From contig CACKJD010000001.1 in NCBI GenBank assembly GCA_902600485.1, forward strand, positions 117,501-181,500: a stretch of 64,000 bases of DNA, given 5' to 3'. Positions within the stretch are counted from its first letter, which is position 1. Every line of letters starts with the position of its first letter. Shown in pieces: positions 54,633 to 63,289 of this stretch. The position numbers and the translations under genes were made by a program. The stretch is from an uncultured Pelagibacteraceae bacterium (GTDB taxonomy: Bacteria > Pseudomonadota > Alphaproteobacteria > Pelagibacterales > Pelagibacteraceae). The notes beneath the pieces are model-generated. The model saw only the letters and a program-made list of their open reading frames with translations. It searched no databases and was not told the DNA's origin.

Positions 54633-55460
54633 ATGTCTTTAGAAAAAATTATTAACGATGCCTGGGAAATTAAGGATAAAATTAGCCCTAGCTCAGATCC
54701 AAAGCTTAAAGATGCAATTAATCAAATAATTGCGGACTTGGATAGCGGAAAAGTTAGAGCCGCAGAAAAAATAAATGGTCAATGGATTGCTCATCAACAC
54801 ATTAAGAAAGCAATAATGCTTAGTTTTAGAATATATCCAATGGAAAATTTAAATGGTCCTTATAGCAGTTGGTATGACAAAGCTCATTTGTTAAAAGGTA
54901 AAACTGCTGGTTGGTCTAAAGAGGATCATGAAAAAGCTGGCTTTAGAATGGTTCCCAATTCTCCAGTTAGAAAAGGATCTTTCGTCGGTAAAAATGCTGT
55001 ATTGATGCCCTGCTATGTAAACATAGGCGCATACATCGATGAGGGCACAATGATAGACACCTTCGCGAGAGCTGGCAGTTGTTGTCAAATTGGAAAAAAT
55101 TGTCATATATCAGCAGGGTCTGGAGTTGGTGGAGTTTTGGAACCGGCTCAAGCATTGCCTACAATTATTGAGGATAACGTTTTTTTAGGTGCAATGTCCG
55201 AAGTAGTTGAAGGAGTGATCGTTGGTGAAGGATCGGTTTTGAGCATGGGAATGTACATTGGTCAATCAACTAAAATTGTAGATCGTAAGTCAGGAAAAAT
55301 ATCTTATGGTAAAATACCTCCTTACTCAGTTGTTGTACCAGGAACCTTACCAGATAAAAATAATTCATCAGCTGCATCGCTATACTGCGCAGTAATAATT
55401 AAACAAGTTGATGAAAAAACAAGATCTAAAACTTCGGTAAACGATCTTTTAAGAGAATAA
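54633..55460 (+). CDS. dapD: Tetrahydrodipicolinate N-succinyltransferase
   Basis: 275 residues. Lysine and diaminopimelate branch. The left-handed beta helix shows hexapeptide repeats around VLMPCYVNIGAYIDEGTMID and ISAGSGVGGVLEP. C-terminal PPYSVVVPGT is typical. Directly followed by dapE, the next-but-one enzyme of the pathway. Confidence 0.96.
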   Translation: MSLEKIINDAWEIKDKISPSSDPKLKDAINQIIADLDSGKVRAAEKINGQWIAHQHIKKAIMLSFRIYPMENLNGPYSSWYDKAHLLKGKTAGWSKEDHEKAGFRMVPNSPVRKGSFVGKNAVLMPCYVNIGAYIDEGTMIDTFARAGSCCQIGKNCHISAGSGVGGVLEPAQALPTIIEDNVFLGAMSEVVEGVIVGEGSVLSMGMYIGQSTKIVDRKSGKISYGKIPPYSVVVPGTLPDKNNSSAASLYCAVIIKQVDEKTRSKTSVNDLLRE

Positions 55461-55462
55461 AA

Positions 55463-56620
55463 ATGCAAAAAATAAATGAGCTTGAGTTAGCTAAAGAGCT
55501 AATTAGATTTCCATCTATTACACCTATAGACGCAGGAGTGATGAGTTTTCTTGAAAAAAAATTAACAAAATTAGGTTTCAAAACTAAGATAATTACCTTT
55601 AAAGATAAAACACATAAACCCGTAAAAAATTTGTATGCAAGATTAGGAAATAAAGGTCCAAATTTTTGTTATGCTGGACATTTAGATGTTGTACCACCAG
55701 GTAATTTAAATGACTGGACTGTGAACCCATTTAGACCAAAAGTTAAAAATGGTCATCTAATTGGCAGGGGCGCTAATGATATGAAAAGTTCAATTGCAGC
55801 TTTTGTATCTGCGGTAAGTATTTTTTTGACAGAAAATAAAAATTTAAAAGGTTCAATAAGCTTTTTGATTACTGGGGATGAAGAAGGCGATGCGGTTAAT
55901 GGAACAAAAAAGCTAGTAGATTATTTAAAAAAGAAAAAAGAAAAAATAAATTTTTGTTTAGTTGGGGAACCAACCAATCCTAATAAATTGGGTGAAATGG
56001 TTAAAATTGGTAGAAGGGGTAGTTTAACTGGAAAGTTAGTTATTAATGGTGTTCAAGGGCATGTTGCATACCCACACCGAGCCAATAATCCATCTACAAC
56101 TATAGTAGAAATTTTAAAGAAATTAAAAGATATAAAATTTGATAGTGGTACAAAGAACTTTCAACCAACTAATCTAGAAGTTACAAGTATAAATATAGAT
56201 AACAATATAGATAATATTATTCCAGGTTCTGCGGAGACCACTTTTAATATACGATTTAACAATAAACATACATCAAAATCTTTAAAGAAAAAACTAAATA
56301 CTATTTTTTCAAAGATATGTGGAAAGAAAAAATCTAGATATGAAATTGAATATAAAGTATCTGGAGAGGCATTTTTATGTGAACCGAATAGTTTTGTTTA
56401 TAAAATTCAGAATATTATTAAAAAGAATACAAAAATTAAACCGAAACTATCAACATCGGGTGGTACATCTGATGCAAGATTTATAAGAAAGATATCACCT
56501 TGCCTTGAGTTTGGTTTAGTTGGCAAAACTATGCATAAAATAGATGAGGCAGTATCCTTAAAAGATTTAAAAAATTTAACTAAAATTTATGCAGAAATAT
56601 TAGAAGAATACTTTAAGTGA
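55463..56620 (+). CDS. dapE: Succinyl-diaminopimelate desuccinylase
   Basis: 385 residues, M20 metallopeptidase family. Metal site 1 is in YAGHLDVVPPG, the bridging aspartate in GANDMKSSIAA, the catalytic glutamate pair in TGDEEGDA and a later ligand in MHKIDEA. It releases succinate to give LL-diaminopimelate. The final TGA overlaps the GTG start of the HDAC gene. Confidence 0.96.
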   Translation: MQKINELELAKELIRFPSITPIDAGVMSFLEKKLTKLGFKTKIITFKDKTHKPVKNLYARLGNKGPNFCYAGHLDVVPPGNLNDWTVNPFRPKVKNGHLIGRGANDMKSSIAAFVSAVSIFLTENKNLKGSISFLITGDEEGDAVNGTKKLVDYLKKKKEKINFCLVGEPTNPNKLGEMVKIGRRGSLTGKLVINGVQGHVAYPHRANNPSTTIVEILKKLKDIKFDSGTKNFQPTNLEVTSINIDNNIDNIIPGSAETTFNIRFNNKHTSKSLKKKLNTIFSKICGKKKSRYEIEYKVSGEAFLCEPNSFVYKIQNIIKKNTKIKPKLSTSGGTSDARFIRKISPCLEFGLVGKTMHKIDEAVSLKDLKNLTKIYAEILEEYFK

Positions 56621-57540
56621 GTACTGCAATAGTAACATCCGATACATCAGAGGATCACATTACTGGTGATGGTCATCCAGAACAACCAAAAAGAGTTTCG
56701 GCAGTTGTTAGGAGATTAAAAAAGAGAAAAAATCTATTATGGGTTAAGTCAGAAAAGTTTGACCTAAAAATATTAAAAAAAGTTCATGGGTCTGATTATG
56801 TTGATAGCATAGAAAATTCGTTTCCATCTAGCGGTTTAAGATTTTTAGATGGAGACACAATTATATCTCCCGGAAGTAAGAAGGCAACATACGACGCAGT
56901 AGGTTCTATAATTAAAGCAATAGATGGTGTAGAGAGCAAAAAATTTAATAATGTATTTTGTGCTGTAAGGCCTCCTGGGCATCATTGTGAAAAAAATAAA
57001 GCTATGGGTTTTTGTATTTTTAATAATGCAGCAATAGGGGCTCAATATTTAATTGAAAAATATAATTACAATAAAGTATGTATCATAGATTTTGATGTTC
57101 ATCATGGTAATGGCACCCAAGACATTTTTTACGATAATAAAAAAGTTTTATATATATCAACTCATCAGTATCCTTTTTATCCTGGAACCGGATCTGAGAA
57201 TGAGAAGGGCAAGTTTAATAACATATTTAATATACCTTTATCAGCTGGCACATCTTCTGAAAATTACTTTGATGCATATAATCATGTTTTAAAAAAGTTA
57301 GACAAATTCAAACCTGAGTTTTTAATTTTTTCGGCAGGTTTCGATGCACACCAGGATGACCCTCTTGCACAATTTAAACTAAAATCGAAAGATTTTTATG
57401 AAATTACAAGAAGAACACTTCTTGCAACAAATAAATATAATAATAGAAAAGTAGTTTCAATCTTAGAAGGTGGCTATGATTTAAATGCTCTAGCAGAAAG
57501 TGCTGACGAGCATGTTAAAGCATTACAGCAAAATAAATAA
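56617..57540 (+). CDS. Histone deacetylase family amidohydrolase
   Basis: 307 residues from a GTG start overlapping dapE. The zinc enzyme core is complete: RPPGHHCEKNKAMGFCIFNN (charge relay histidines), IIDFDVHHGNGTQ (zinc ligands) and SAGFDAHQDDPL (zinc ligand). Bacterial relatives deacetylate acetylpolyamines, acetoin-linked proteins or short acetylated amines. The substrate cannot be told; the location after dapE could hint at deacylation in lysine metabolism but that is speculation. Confidence 0.92.
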   Translation: MSTAIVTSDTSEDHITGDGHPEQPKRVSAVVRRLKKRKNLLWVKSEKFDLKILKKVHGSDYVDSIENSFPSSGLRFLDGDTIISPGSKKATYDAVGSIIKAIDGVESKKFNNVFCAVRPPGHHCEKNKAMGFCIFNNAAIGAQYLIEKYNYNKVCIIDFDVHHGNGTQDIFYDNKKVLYISTHQYPFYPGTGSENEKGKFNNIFNIPLSAGTSSENYFDAYNHVLKKLDKFKPEFLIFSAGFDAHQDDPLAQFKLKSKDFYEITRRTLLATNKYNNRKVVSILEGGYDLNALAESADEHVKALQQNK

Positions 57541-57551
57541 AAAATTACATA

Positions 57552-57581
57552 TTGAAAATATTAAAATAGTTACCATATAAT
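57552..57581 (+). promoter_or_regulatory. hsp20 promoter with overlapping sigma-70 and sigma-32 matches
   Basis: TTGAAA (57552-57557) and a perfect TATAAT (57576-57581) are 18 bases apart, a good sigma-70 promoter. The same region also fits the heat shock consensus: a TTGAA core, then CCATAT (57573-57578) at the spacing expected for the CCCCATnT element. Which sigma factor is used cannot be told from sequence alone. Confidence 0.6.
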
Positions 57582-57625
57582 CTTATGTGTTGCCTAATGG
57601 GACACTAAATAACCTTGCTAACAAA

Positions 57626-57630
57626 GGAGG
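57626..57630 (+). promoter_or_regulatory. Strong ribosome binding site of hsp20
   Basis: GGAGG within AAAGGAGG ends 4 bases before the ATG at 57635. It is one of the few full-strength Shine-Dalgarno sequences in the window and decides the start against the upstream in-frame GTG at 57587. Confidence 0.8.
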
Positions 57631-57634
57631 AAAA

Positions 57635-58081
57635 ATGACAAGTAAGGATCTATCAATCTTTAATTCATTAAGACCATTTTCTGTTGGTTTTGATGATATG
57701 TTTGAGCAATTTGAAAACATGTTAGGAAATGGAAGTTTGACAACTCAGTCAAATTACCCACCATATAACATTAGGAAAACTGGTAAAGACAGATACTCAA
57801 TTGAGGTAGCTCTTGCGGGATTTAACAAAAAAGATGTTGAAGTAGAATATGAAGACAATCTTTTAACTGTAAGAACTAAGAAAGTTGAAAAATCTGATAA
57901 CACTGTCGAAAATGGAGAGATTATACACAAAGGAATATCTCAAAGACAATTTACTAGATCATTTAAAATTGCTGATGACGTAAAAGTTGGTGAAGCTAAT
58001 TTGAAAGACGGGCTTTTAACTATTGAATGTGAAAGAATAATTCCAGACTTTAAGAAAAAAAAGTTAATTCAAATTAAATAA
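57635..58081 (+). CDS. Small heat shock protein (Hsp20/IbpA family)
   Basis: 148 residues. The alpha-crystallin domain (about 40-130) includes YSIEVALAGFNKKDVEVEYE and the end FKIADDVKVGEANLKDGLL. The N-terminus FDDMFEQFENML resembles IbpA. It binds unfolding proteins without ATP. Strong ribosome binding site and probable stress promoter; a clear terminator hairpin follows. Confidence 0.95.
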   Translation: MTSKDLSIFNSLRPFSVGFDDMFEQFENMLGNGSLTTQSNYPPYNIRKTGKDRYSIEVALAGFNKKDVEVEYEDNLLTVRTKKVEKSDNTVENGEIIHKGISQRQFTRSFKIADDVKVGEANLKDGLLTIECERIIPDFKKKKLIQIK

Positions 58082-58092
58082 CCTAAACCTTG

Positions 58093-58115
58093 CTTGTGGG
58101 GTAAAGCCCCACAAG
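58093..58115. terminator. Hairpin between hsp20 and the lipoprotein gene
   Basis: Nine perfect base pairs, CTTGTGGGG and CCCCACAAG, around a 5-base loop. It sits 11 bases after the hsp20 stop and directly after the stop of the convergent lipoprotein gene, so it could end both transcripts. No long T run follows on either strand. Confidence 0.65.
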
Positions 58116-58427
58116 TTAAAAACATCCTTTTGAAGAATAACCTACAACAAAATCACTTTCATCAATTTCAAAACTTCTTTGACATTTAATCCCGTATTTT
58201 TTTGAAATATATATAATTTTTCCTGAACCGGGTGGTTCTCCATCATTTGGCATTGTTAAATCTGGGTATCCAAATTCTGCAATCAACAAATCTTTTTTTT
58301 TGTTTAGAAATTTCATTAAATACTTATCTTCTTTTTGAATAACTTCATCAGCCTTATTCTGTACCGTTTTACAGGACGATAAAGAAACAAATGACAAAAT
58401 CAAAAATATATTAATTATATTTTTCAT
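58116..58427 (-). CDS. Small lipoprotein of unknown function
   Basis: 103 residues from Met at 58427 (the frame extends to 58445). A signal peptide with lipobox ends in LSSC (cysteine at about 21). The mature part has a helix with charged residues, then DLLIAEFGYPDLTMPNDG and two cysteines (CQRSF and the final GCF) that may form a disulfide. The pattern resembles short outer-membrane lipoproteins with a SmpA/BamE-like turn, but I cannot assign a family. It is a single gene. Confidence 0.7.
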   Translation of the reverse strand: MKNIINIFLILSFVSLSSCKTVQNKADEVIQKEDKYLMKFLNKKKDLLIAEFGYPDLTMPNDGEPPGSGKIIYISKKYGIKCQRSFEIDESDFVVGYSSKGCF

Positions 58428-58551
58428 TAGACGGAATATTAGCATAGGAGAAATTATTAAAAATAAACTTGTAGTTGAATATTGTGAATAAAGAATATTT
58501 TGTTAAGGAATTATTTTATTAATCTGATAATTTTTTTTAACGGGAGGAATT

Positions 58552-59862
58552 ATGCTAGACAAATATTTCGAATACAAAAAACATAAAACAGATTTTAGAA
58601 CTGAGGTTATTGCGGGTGTGACTACATTTCTAACAATGGCCTATATAATGTTCCTAAACCCTTTTATTTTATCGGGGGAATTCGCTGGACCTGAAAAAGG
58701 TTTTTTTGATTTTGGCGCAGTATTTACTGCCACAATTTTAGCAACCGCTCTTGCTTGTTTCATAATGGCTTTTTACGGAAAAACTTGGCCAATAGGACTT
58801 GCTCCAGGAATGGGAATAAATGCTTTTGTAGCCTTTGGTGTAGTTGCGGGTATGGGTTACACTCCACAAGCTGCTTTAGGTGCAGTTTTAGTAGCTGGAG
58901 TATTATTTTTAATTATTTCTCTTACACCTTTAAGAGCATGGTTAATAAACTCAATTCCAAAAAGTTTAAAATTGGGAATTGGAGCAGGTATAGGATTGTT
59001 TTTAGCTATAATAGGATTGGAAATTATGGGAGTTGTTGGAGATCATCCAGTTACTTTAGTAACTCTCGGTGATTTAAAAAATCCTTTAGTGCTATTAGGG
59101 TGCTTGGCTTTTGTTGCTATGGTTGTTCTTGAAAAACTTAAAGTTAAAGGAAATATTATAATTGGAATTATTGCTTTTAGTATAATTGCATGGGTAACTG
59201 GTTTAGCAAAATTTAATGGAGTAGTAAGTTCACCTCCGCCAATGACATATTTATTTGATTTTGATTTAAAAGCAGCTTTATCAGCAAGTATGTCAACTGT
59301 AGTCTTTACATTATTATTTATCGATTTTTTTGATACTGCAGGAACATTAACATCTGTTGCTAATGTTGCTGGAAAAGTAGATAGCAAAGGTAGAGTTACA
59401 GATATAAATAAAGCCATGATGTCTGACAGTGTTGCTACAGTTGCTGGTGCTATGATGGGCACAACGACTGTAACAAGTTATGTAGAGTCAGGTGCTGGCG
59501 TTAAAGCGGGTGGAAGAACAGGTATGACCTCTTTAGTAATTGGAGTCCTGTTTTTATCATGCTTATTCTTTTCTCCTCTTGCAACAAGTTTGCCTAAGGA
59601 AATTGACGGAGCTGCACTTCTATATGTTGCTGTTCTTTTTGTAAGAAATATTACGGATATTGAGTGGAATGATATAGCAGAATCTGCTCCCTCAATTGTA
59701 GCAATGATAACAATGCCACTTACCTATAGTATTAGTAATGGAATTGCTTTAGCTTTTATATCTTATGCTTTGATTAAAATATTTACTGGAAAAATATCTA
59801 ATACTTCCCCTGCTATTTGGTTAATAGCAGTTTTGAGTGTAATAAGTTTTCTTGTAGCTTAG
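58552..59862 (+). CDS. NCS2-type purine permease (AzgA-like)
   Basis: 436 residues with about 12 to 14 membrane segments. VIAGVTTFLTMAYIMFLNP and LAPGMGINAFVAFGVV are hallmarks of the hypoxanthine/adenine/guanine permeases of the AzgA/PbuG branch; FFDTAGTL and TVTSYVESGAGV are further family motifs. A GGGAGG ribosome binding site precedes the start. The convergent phosphoribosyltransferase supports purine uptake and salvage. The 106-base leader shows no purine riboswitch. Confidence 0.93.
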   Translation: MLDKYFEYKKHKTDFRTEVIAGVTTFLTMAYIMFLNPFILSGEFAGPEKGFFDFGAVFTATILATALACFIMAFYGKTWPIGLAPGMGINAFVAFGVVAGMGYTPQAALGAVLVAGVLFLIISLTPLRAWLINSIPKSLKLGIGAGIGLFLAIIGLEIMGVVGDHPVTLVTLGDLKNPLVLLGCLAFVAMVVLEKLKVKGNIIIGIIAFSIIAWVTGLAKFNGVVSSPPPMTYLFDFDLKAALSASMSTVVFTLLFIDFFDTAGTLTSVANVAGKVDSKGRVTDINKAMMSDSVATVAGAMMGTTTVTSYVESGAGVKAGGRTGMTSLVIGVLFLSCLFFSPLATSLPKEIDGAALLYVAVLFVRNITDIEWNDIAESAPSIVAMITMPLTYSISNGIALAFISYALIKIFTGKISNTSPAIWLIAVLSVISFLVA

Positions 59863-59869
59863 AATTTAA

Positions 59870-59897
59870 AAGGGGCTGGCCAATAAACTAGCCCCTT
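59870..59897. terminator. Bidirectional terminator
   Basis: AAGGGGCT pairs with AGCCCCTT, extended by three inner pairs. T-rich sequence follows on both strands, so it can end the permease transcript and the convergent phosphoribosyltransferase transcript, whose stop codon overlaps the hairpin. Confidence 0.8.
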
Positions 59898-60426
59898 ACT
59901 TTAACTCTTTTTTTAAATCTTCTATAGAAATTAATTCTCTTAATTCGTAAGGAAACACAATCCAAGGATTATCTTTTAAATTGTGAACTATATAATCTGA
60001 TTTAAAGTTAGATTTTTCTTTTTTATAAAGCACAGCTGATTTGAAGTTAATTTTTTTATCCTTAAAATCTTTATAATTTTCTAGCCATTTTAAAGTTTTT
60101 TCTAGAGTTACACCTGTATCAATTAGGTCGTCAGTTACTAATATATTTTCTCCGTAACTCCTTGAGGTAGTTGACAAATCTCTTGCAAAAGTCAATTCAT
60201 TTTGTTTATCAGCAAATTGATTATTTTTTTCTGCTGAATAACTCTCAACCCCTAAATATCCACATTTTACATTGAAGATTCTACTTAAAATATCACCTAC
60301 TCTAAGACCACCTCTTGCAATACATATTATAAAACTAGGTTTGAAGCCGCTGTCATTAATTTGGATAGCCAGATTATCTATGGACTTATTGTATGTATCC
60401 CAATCAATAATAAGTTTCTTTGACAT
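59896..60426 (-). CDS. Purine phosphoribosyltransferase-like protein
   Basis: 176 residues. The PRPP loop is NILVTDDLIDTGVTLEKT and an upstream hood contains CIARGGLRVGDILSR. It fits the xanthine/hypoxanthine phosphoribosyltransferase branch (COG2236-like). It would turn purine bases, perhaps those brought in by the convergent permease, into nucleotides. The exact base cannot be told. Confidence 0.88.
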   Translation of the reverse strand: MSKKLIIDWDTYNKSIDNLAIQINDSGFKPSFIICIARGGLRVGDILSRIFNVKCGYLGVESYSAEKNNQFADKQNELTFARDLSTTSRSYGENILVTDDLIDTGVTLEKTLKWLENYKDFKDKKINFKSAVLYKKEKSNFKSDYIVHNLKDNPWIVFPYELRELISIEDLKKELK

Positions 60427-60476
60427 TTAAAAAATATAATTACATGAAAAAATTCAGAAAAAGTAAAGAAATTTTT

Positions 60477-61103
60477 CTAATATTGTATTGGTTCATCATC
60501 TATTGATCTCCACAAATACCAGGTAGCTACAGTACAATAAGGAGTAAATTTTTTATTTAGCTTATTTACAAAATTTTTTGGAGGATGATATTTTTTTTTG
60601 TAGTTATTTGAAATAGCTCTTAAAAGGCCAATGTCTTGTATTGGCCAAATGTTTGATCTATTTAAATTAAAAATAAGTATCATTTCTGCAGACCACCTCC
60701 CAATTTGACGTAAATCAGATAGATATTCAATTGCTTCTTGATCGCTCATATATTTAATTTTTTTTGCATCAAAGGTTTTATTCTTAATTTTTTTTGCAAG
60801 TTCTTGAATACCTTTTATCTTTTGTCTACTTAAACCACACTTTTTAAGTTTTAATTTATTTAATACTGCAACATTTCCGGGTTTTATTTTTCCTTTACAT
60901 GCTTTTGAAAATTTTTTAAAAACCGAGTTAGCGGCTGCGACACTTATTTGTTGACCAATAATGCTTTTACATAAAGAATAAAACAAATCTTTACGGGTTG
61001 TTAAGGTCTTATCAGGATATTTTAATATTAACCCTCTCATTATTTTATCTTTTTTTGATAAAACTTTTATTGCTTTATTCCAATAATGCGGTTTTTTAGT
61101 CAT
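60477..61103 (-). CDS. DNA-3-methyladenine glycosylase II-like (AlkA family)
   Basis: 208 residues. HhH-GPD fold with the hairpin LRQIGRWSAEMIL and the catalytic aspartate in WPIQDIGLLRA. The protein lacks the N-terminal AlkA domain of E. coli and is the short form common in bacteria. It removes alkylated bases from DNA. It overlaps the EamA permease stop by 8 bases. Confidence 0.9.
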   Translation of the reverse strand: MTKKPHYWNKAIKVLSKKDKIMRGLILKYPDKTLTTRKDLFYSLCKSIIGQQISVAAANSVFKKFSKACKGKIKPGNVAVLNKLKLKKCGLSRQKIKGIQELAKKIKNKTFDAKKIKYMSDQEAIEYLSDLRQIGRWSAEMILIFNLNRSNIWPIQDIGLLRAISNNYKKKYHPPKNFVNKLNKKFTPYCTVATWYLWRSIDDEPIQY

Positions 61104-61977
61104 GTCTTTGTATTGTGGGTATTTTTTTAATTATTATTTCACGTCTAAAAATTATAATTGAAGATAAGATTACTAATAATCCACCAATTAATGATTTCAA
61201 AGATGGAACTTCACCCCATATTAAATAACCAAAAAAAATAGCAAATACCAATCCTAAATATTTTAATGGAGTAACTAAAGATACCTCAGAAAATTTATAA
61301 GATTGGCTTAGCCAGAGGTTTGCAACACCACCAAACAAACCAACTAGAGACAAAACAAAAAAATCAAAAAAGGAAGGTATTTTCCAACCATAAGGTAAAG
61401 TACATAATCCAGCTATTGTGATTGCTATTGAAAAATTTAATGAAATTAACCAAACTGGTTCAGTTGAAGAAAGCTGTCTTATTGCAATTGCAACATATGA
61501 AAGACCAATACAAAAAATTATTGGGAAGATGTAATAAATATTTAAACTTTCAAAACCTGGTTCTGTAATAATTAGAATTCCTACAAATCCAATTACTACA
61601 GCGAGCCATCTATAGATACCAACCCTCTCACTTAAAAAAAATATTGAAAAAATAGTTGTAAATATAGGTGCAGCAAATGATATGCTAACTACTGTAGCTA
61701 AAGGTAAATTTCTTAGTGCAATAAATATTGCTACCATTGCTATAAGACCCACAAAACACCTTAAAAAATGTAAAAATACTCTTTTTGTTTGATAAAAATT
61801 ATTTATTCTATTTTTAGGTATTACAAAAAAATAAAATACTATACCAAAAAAACCTCTAAAAAAAACAACTTGACCAAGTGGGTAATCTGCAGTCCATTTT
61901 ATTATTAAATCCATGAGTGAGAAGGCGCACACTGATAGAAACATGTACAAAAAACCTAATTGATTTTTACTGAGCAT
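61096..61977 (-). CDS. DMT superfamily transporter (EamA domains)
   Basis: 293 residues with ten hydrophobic segments in two EamA repeats (about 8-140 and 150-285). FFRGFFGIVFYFFVI is the conserved region in the first repeat and TPLKYLGLVFAIFFGYLIWG in the second. Substrates in this superfamily vary widely (amino acids, nucleotide sugars, others) and cannot be assigned. Confidence 0.9.
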   Translation of the reverse strand: MLSKNQLGFLYMFLSVCAFSLMDLIIKWTADYPLGQVVFFRGFFGIVFYFFVIPKNRINNFYQTKRVFLHFLRCFVGLIAMVAIFIALRNLPLATVVSISFAAPIFTTIFSIFFLSERVGIYRWLAVVIGFVGILIITEPGFESLNIYYIFPIIFCIGLSYVAIAIRQLSSTEPVWLISLNFSIAITIAGLCTLPYGWKIPSFFDFFVLSLVGLFGGVANLWLSQSYKFSEVSLVTPLKYLGLVFAIFFGYLIWGEVPSLKSLIGGLLVILSSIIIFRREIIIKKIPTIQRHD

Positions 61978-62021
61978 ATGATTTACTCAATATACTTTTA
62001 GATACTTTAATTTAATAATCA

Positions 62022-62468
62022 ATGGAAATAGCAATATTAGGTTTAGGATGTTTTTGGGGACCAGAAAGAAAATTTGGTAAAATAGACGGTGTAACTAATA
62101 CTGAAGTAGGATACTGCGGTGGAAAAAATAAAGATACAAATTATCAAGAAGTTTGCACTGGTACCACTGGACATGCTGAAGTAGTAAAAATTGAGTTTGA
62201 TGAAAATATCATTTCATACGAGAAAATAATAAATCTATTTTTTGATTTTCATGATCCAACAACTCTTGACCGACAAGGTCCAGATATAGGAACTCAGTAT
62301 AGAAGTGAAATTTTCTATTTAAATGAAATCCAAAAAAAAGTAGCTGGAAAAGTTTTAGATAAGAGAAATTTAGATTTTAAAGGCAGGATTGTTACAAAAA
62401 TAACTGAGGTTTTAAATTATTGTAAGGCAGAGGAATATCATCAAAAATATCTTATGAAAAATCTATGA
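62022..62468 (+). CDS. msrA: Peptide methionine sulfoxide reductase MsrA
   Basis: 148 residues. It reduces methionine S-sulfoxide; the nucleophilic cysteine is in GLGCFWGPERKF. YCGGKNKDTNYQEVCTGTTG and QGPDIGTQYRS are family marks, and a further cysteine in NYCKAEEYHQ may resolve the disulfide. It overlaps the sulfurtransferase start by 4 bases. Confidence 0.95.
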   Translation: MEIAILGLGCFWGPERKFGKIDGVTNTEVGYCGGKNKDTNYQEVCTGTTGHAEVVKIEFDENIISYEKIINLFFDFHDPTTLDRQGPDIGTQYRSEIFYLNEIQKKVAGKVLDKRNLDFKGRIVTKITEVLNYCKAEEYHQKYLMKNL

Positions 62469-63289
62469 GCCTAATATCAACAGACTTTGCAGAAAAAAAT
62501 TTGAAAGAATTTAAAATAATTGATGCTTCATGGCATTTATCAACTGAAAATAGGGATCCTTATTTAGAATATAAGGAGAGTCATATTCCTAACTCCGTTT
62601 TTTTCGACCTAGACAATACATCTGAAAAAAATACTGATCTGCCTCACATGTTACCCTCTGAGGATCAATGGAGCAAAAGTATTTCTAAATTGGGCATTTC
62701 TAATAATGATAAAATTCTTATATACGATAACTCAAGATTATATTCTGCTTGCAGATGTTGGTTTTCTTTATTGTATTTTGGGCATGACATTGGAAAATTA
62801 TATATTTTAAACGGAGGATTGAAAAAATGGAAACAAGAAAATAAAGTTTTAACCGATGAGAAAACCAATATCGTAACTTCAAATTATAAAGCAACTAAAA
62901 AAGAAAATTATGTTTTTAATATTAGCCAAATAAATGAAAATATTGACTCAAATAATTTTGCAGTTGTTGATGCAAGAAGTCTTAAAAGATTTAACGGAGA
63001 AATAGATGAACCTAGAAAAGGATTAAGAAGAGGAAGTATCAAAAATTCTTTATGTTTGCCTTATGGAGAATGTATAAATCAAATTACAAACGAATTAAAA
63101 ACCAAGGACGAACTTAAGTTAATTTTTGAAAAAATAATAAAAACTAAGAACAATAATAAATTTGTTTTTACTTGTGGATCAGGAGTCACTGCCTCAGTGC
63201 TAGCATATGCTTATAAGATAGTAAATAAAGACTACCAGCCAATTATTTATGATGGATCTTGGAGTGAATATGGTAAGTATTCACCATGA
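62465..63289 (+). CDS. sseA: Mercaptopyruvate-type sulfurtransferase (two rhodanese domains)
   Basis: 274 residues. An inactive N-terminal rhodanese domain (about 8-130, with DASWHL and HIPNSVFFDLD) and an active C-terminal domain (about 155-272). The loop FTCGSGVTASV matches mercaptopyruvate sulfurtransferase rather than thiosulfate sulfurtransferase. It transfers sulfur from 3-mercaptopyruvate. The stop overlaps the next start. Confidence 0.92.
   Translation: MSLISTDFAEKNLKEFKIIDASWHLSTENRDPYLEYKESHIPNSVFFDLDNTSEKNTDLPHMLPSEDQWSKSISKLGISNNDKILIYDNSRLYSACRCWFSLLYFGHDIGKLYILNGGLKKWKQENKVLTDEKTNIVTSNYKATKKENYVFNISQINENIDSNNFAVVDARSLKRFNGEIDEPRKGLRRGSIKNSLCLPYGECINQITNELKTKDELKLIFEKIIKTKNNNKFVFTCGSGVTASVLAYAYKIVNKDYQPIIYDGSWSEYGKYSP

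Noticed and set aside
57587..57634. GTG start 16 codons upstream in hsp20
   Set aside because: It overlaps the promoter/transcript start region and lacks a ribosome binding site; ATG at 57635 has a strong one.
58446..58551. Purine riboswitch before the NCS2 permease
   Set aside because: I looked for the conserved purine aptamer loops and stems in this leader and did not find them.
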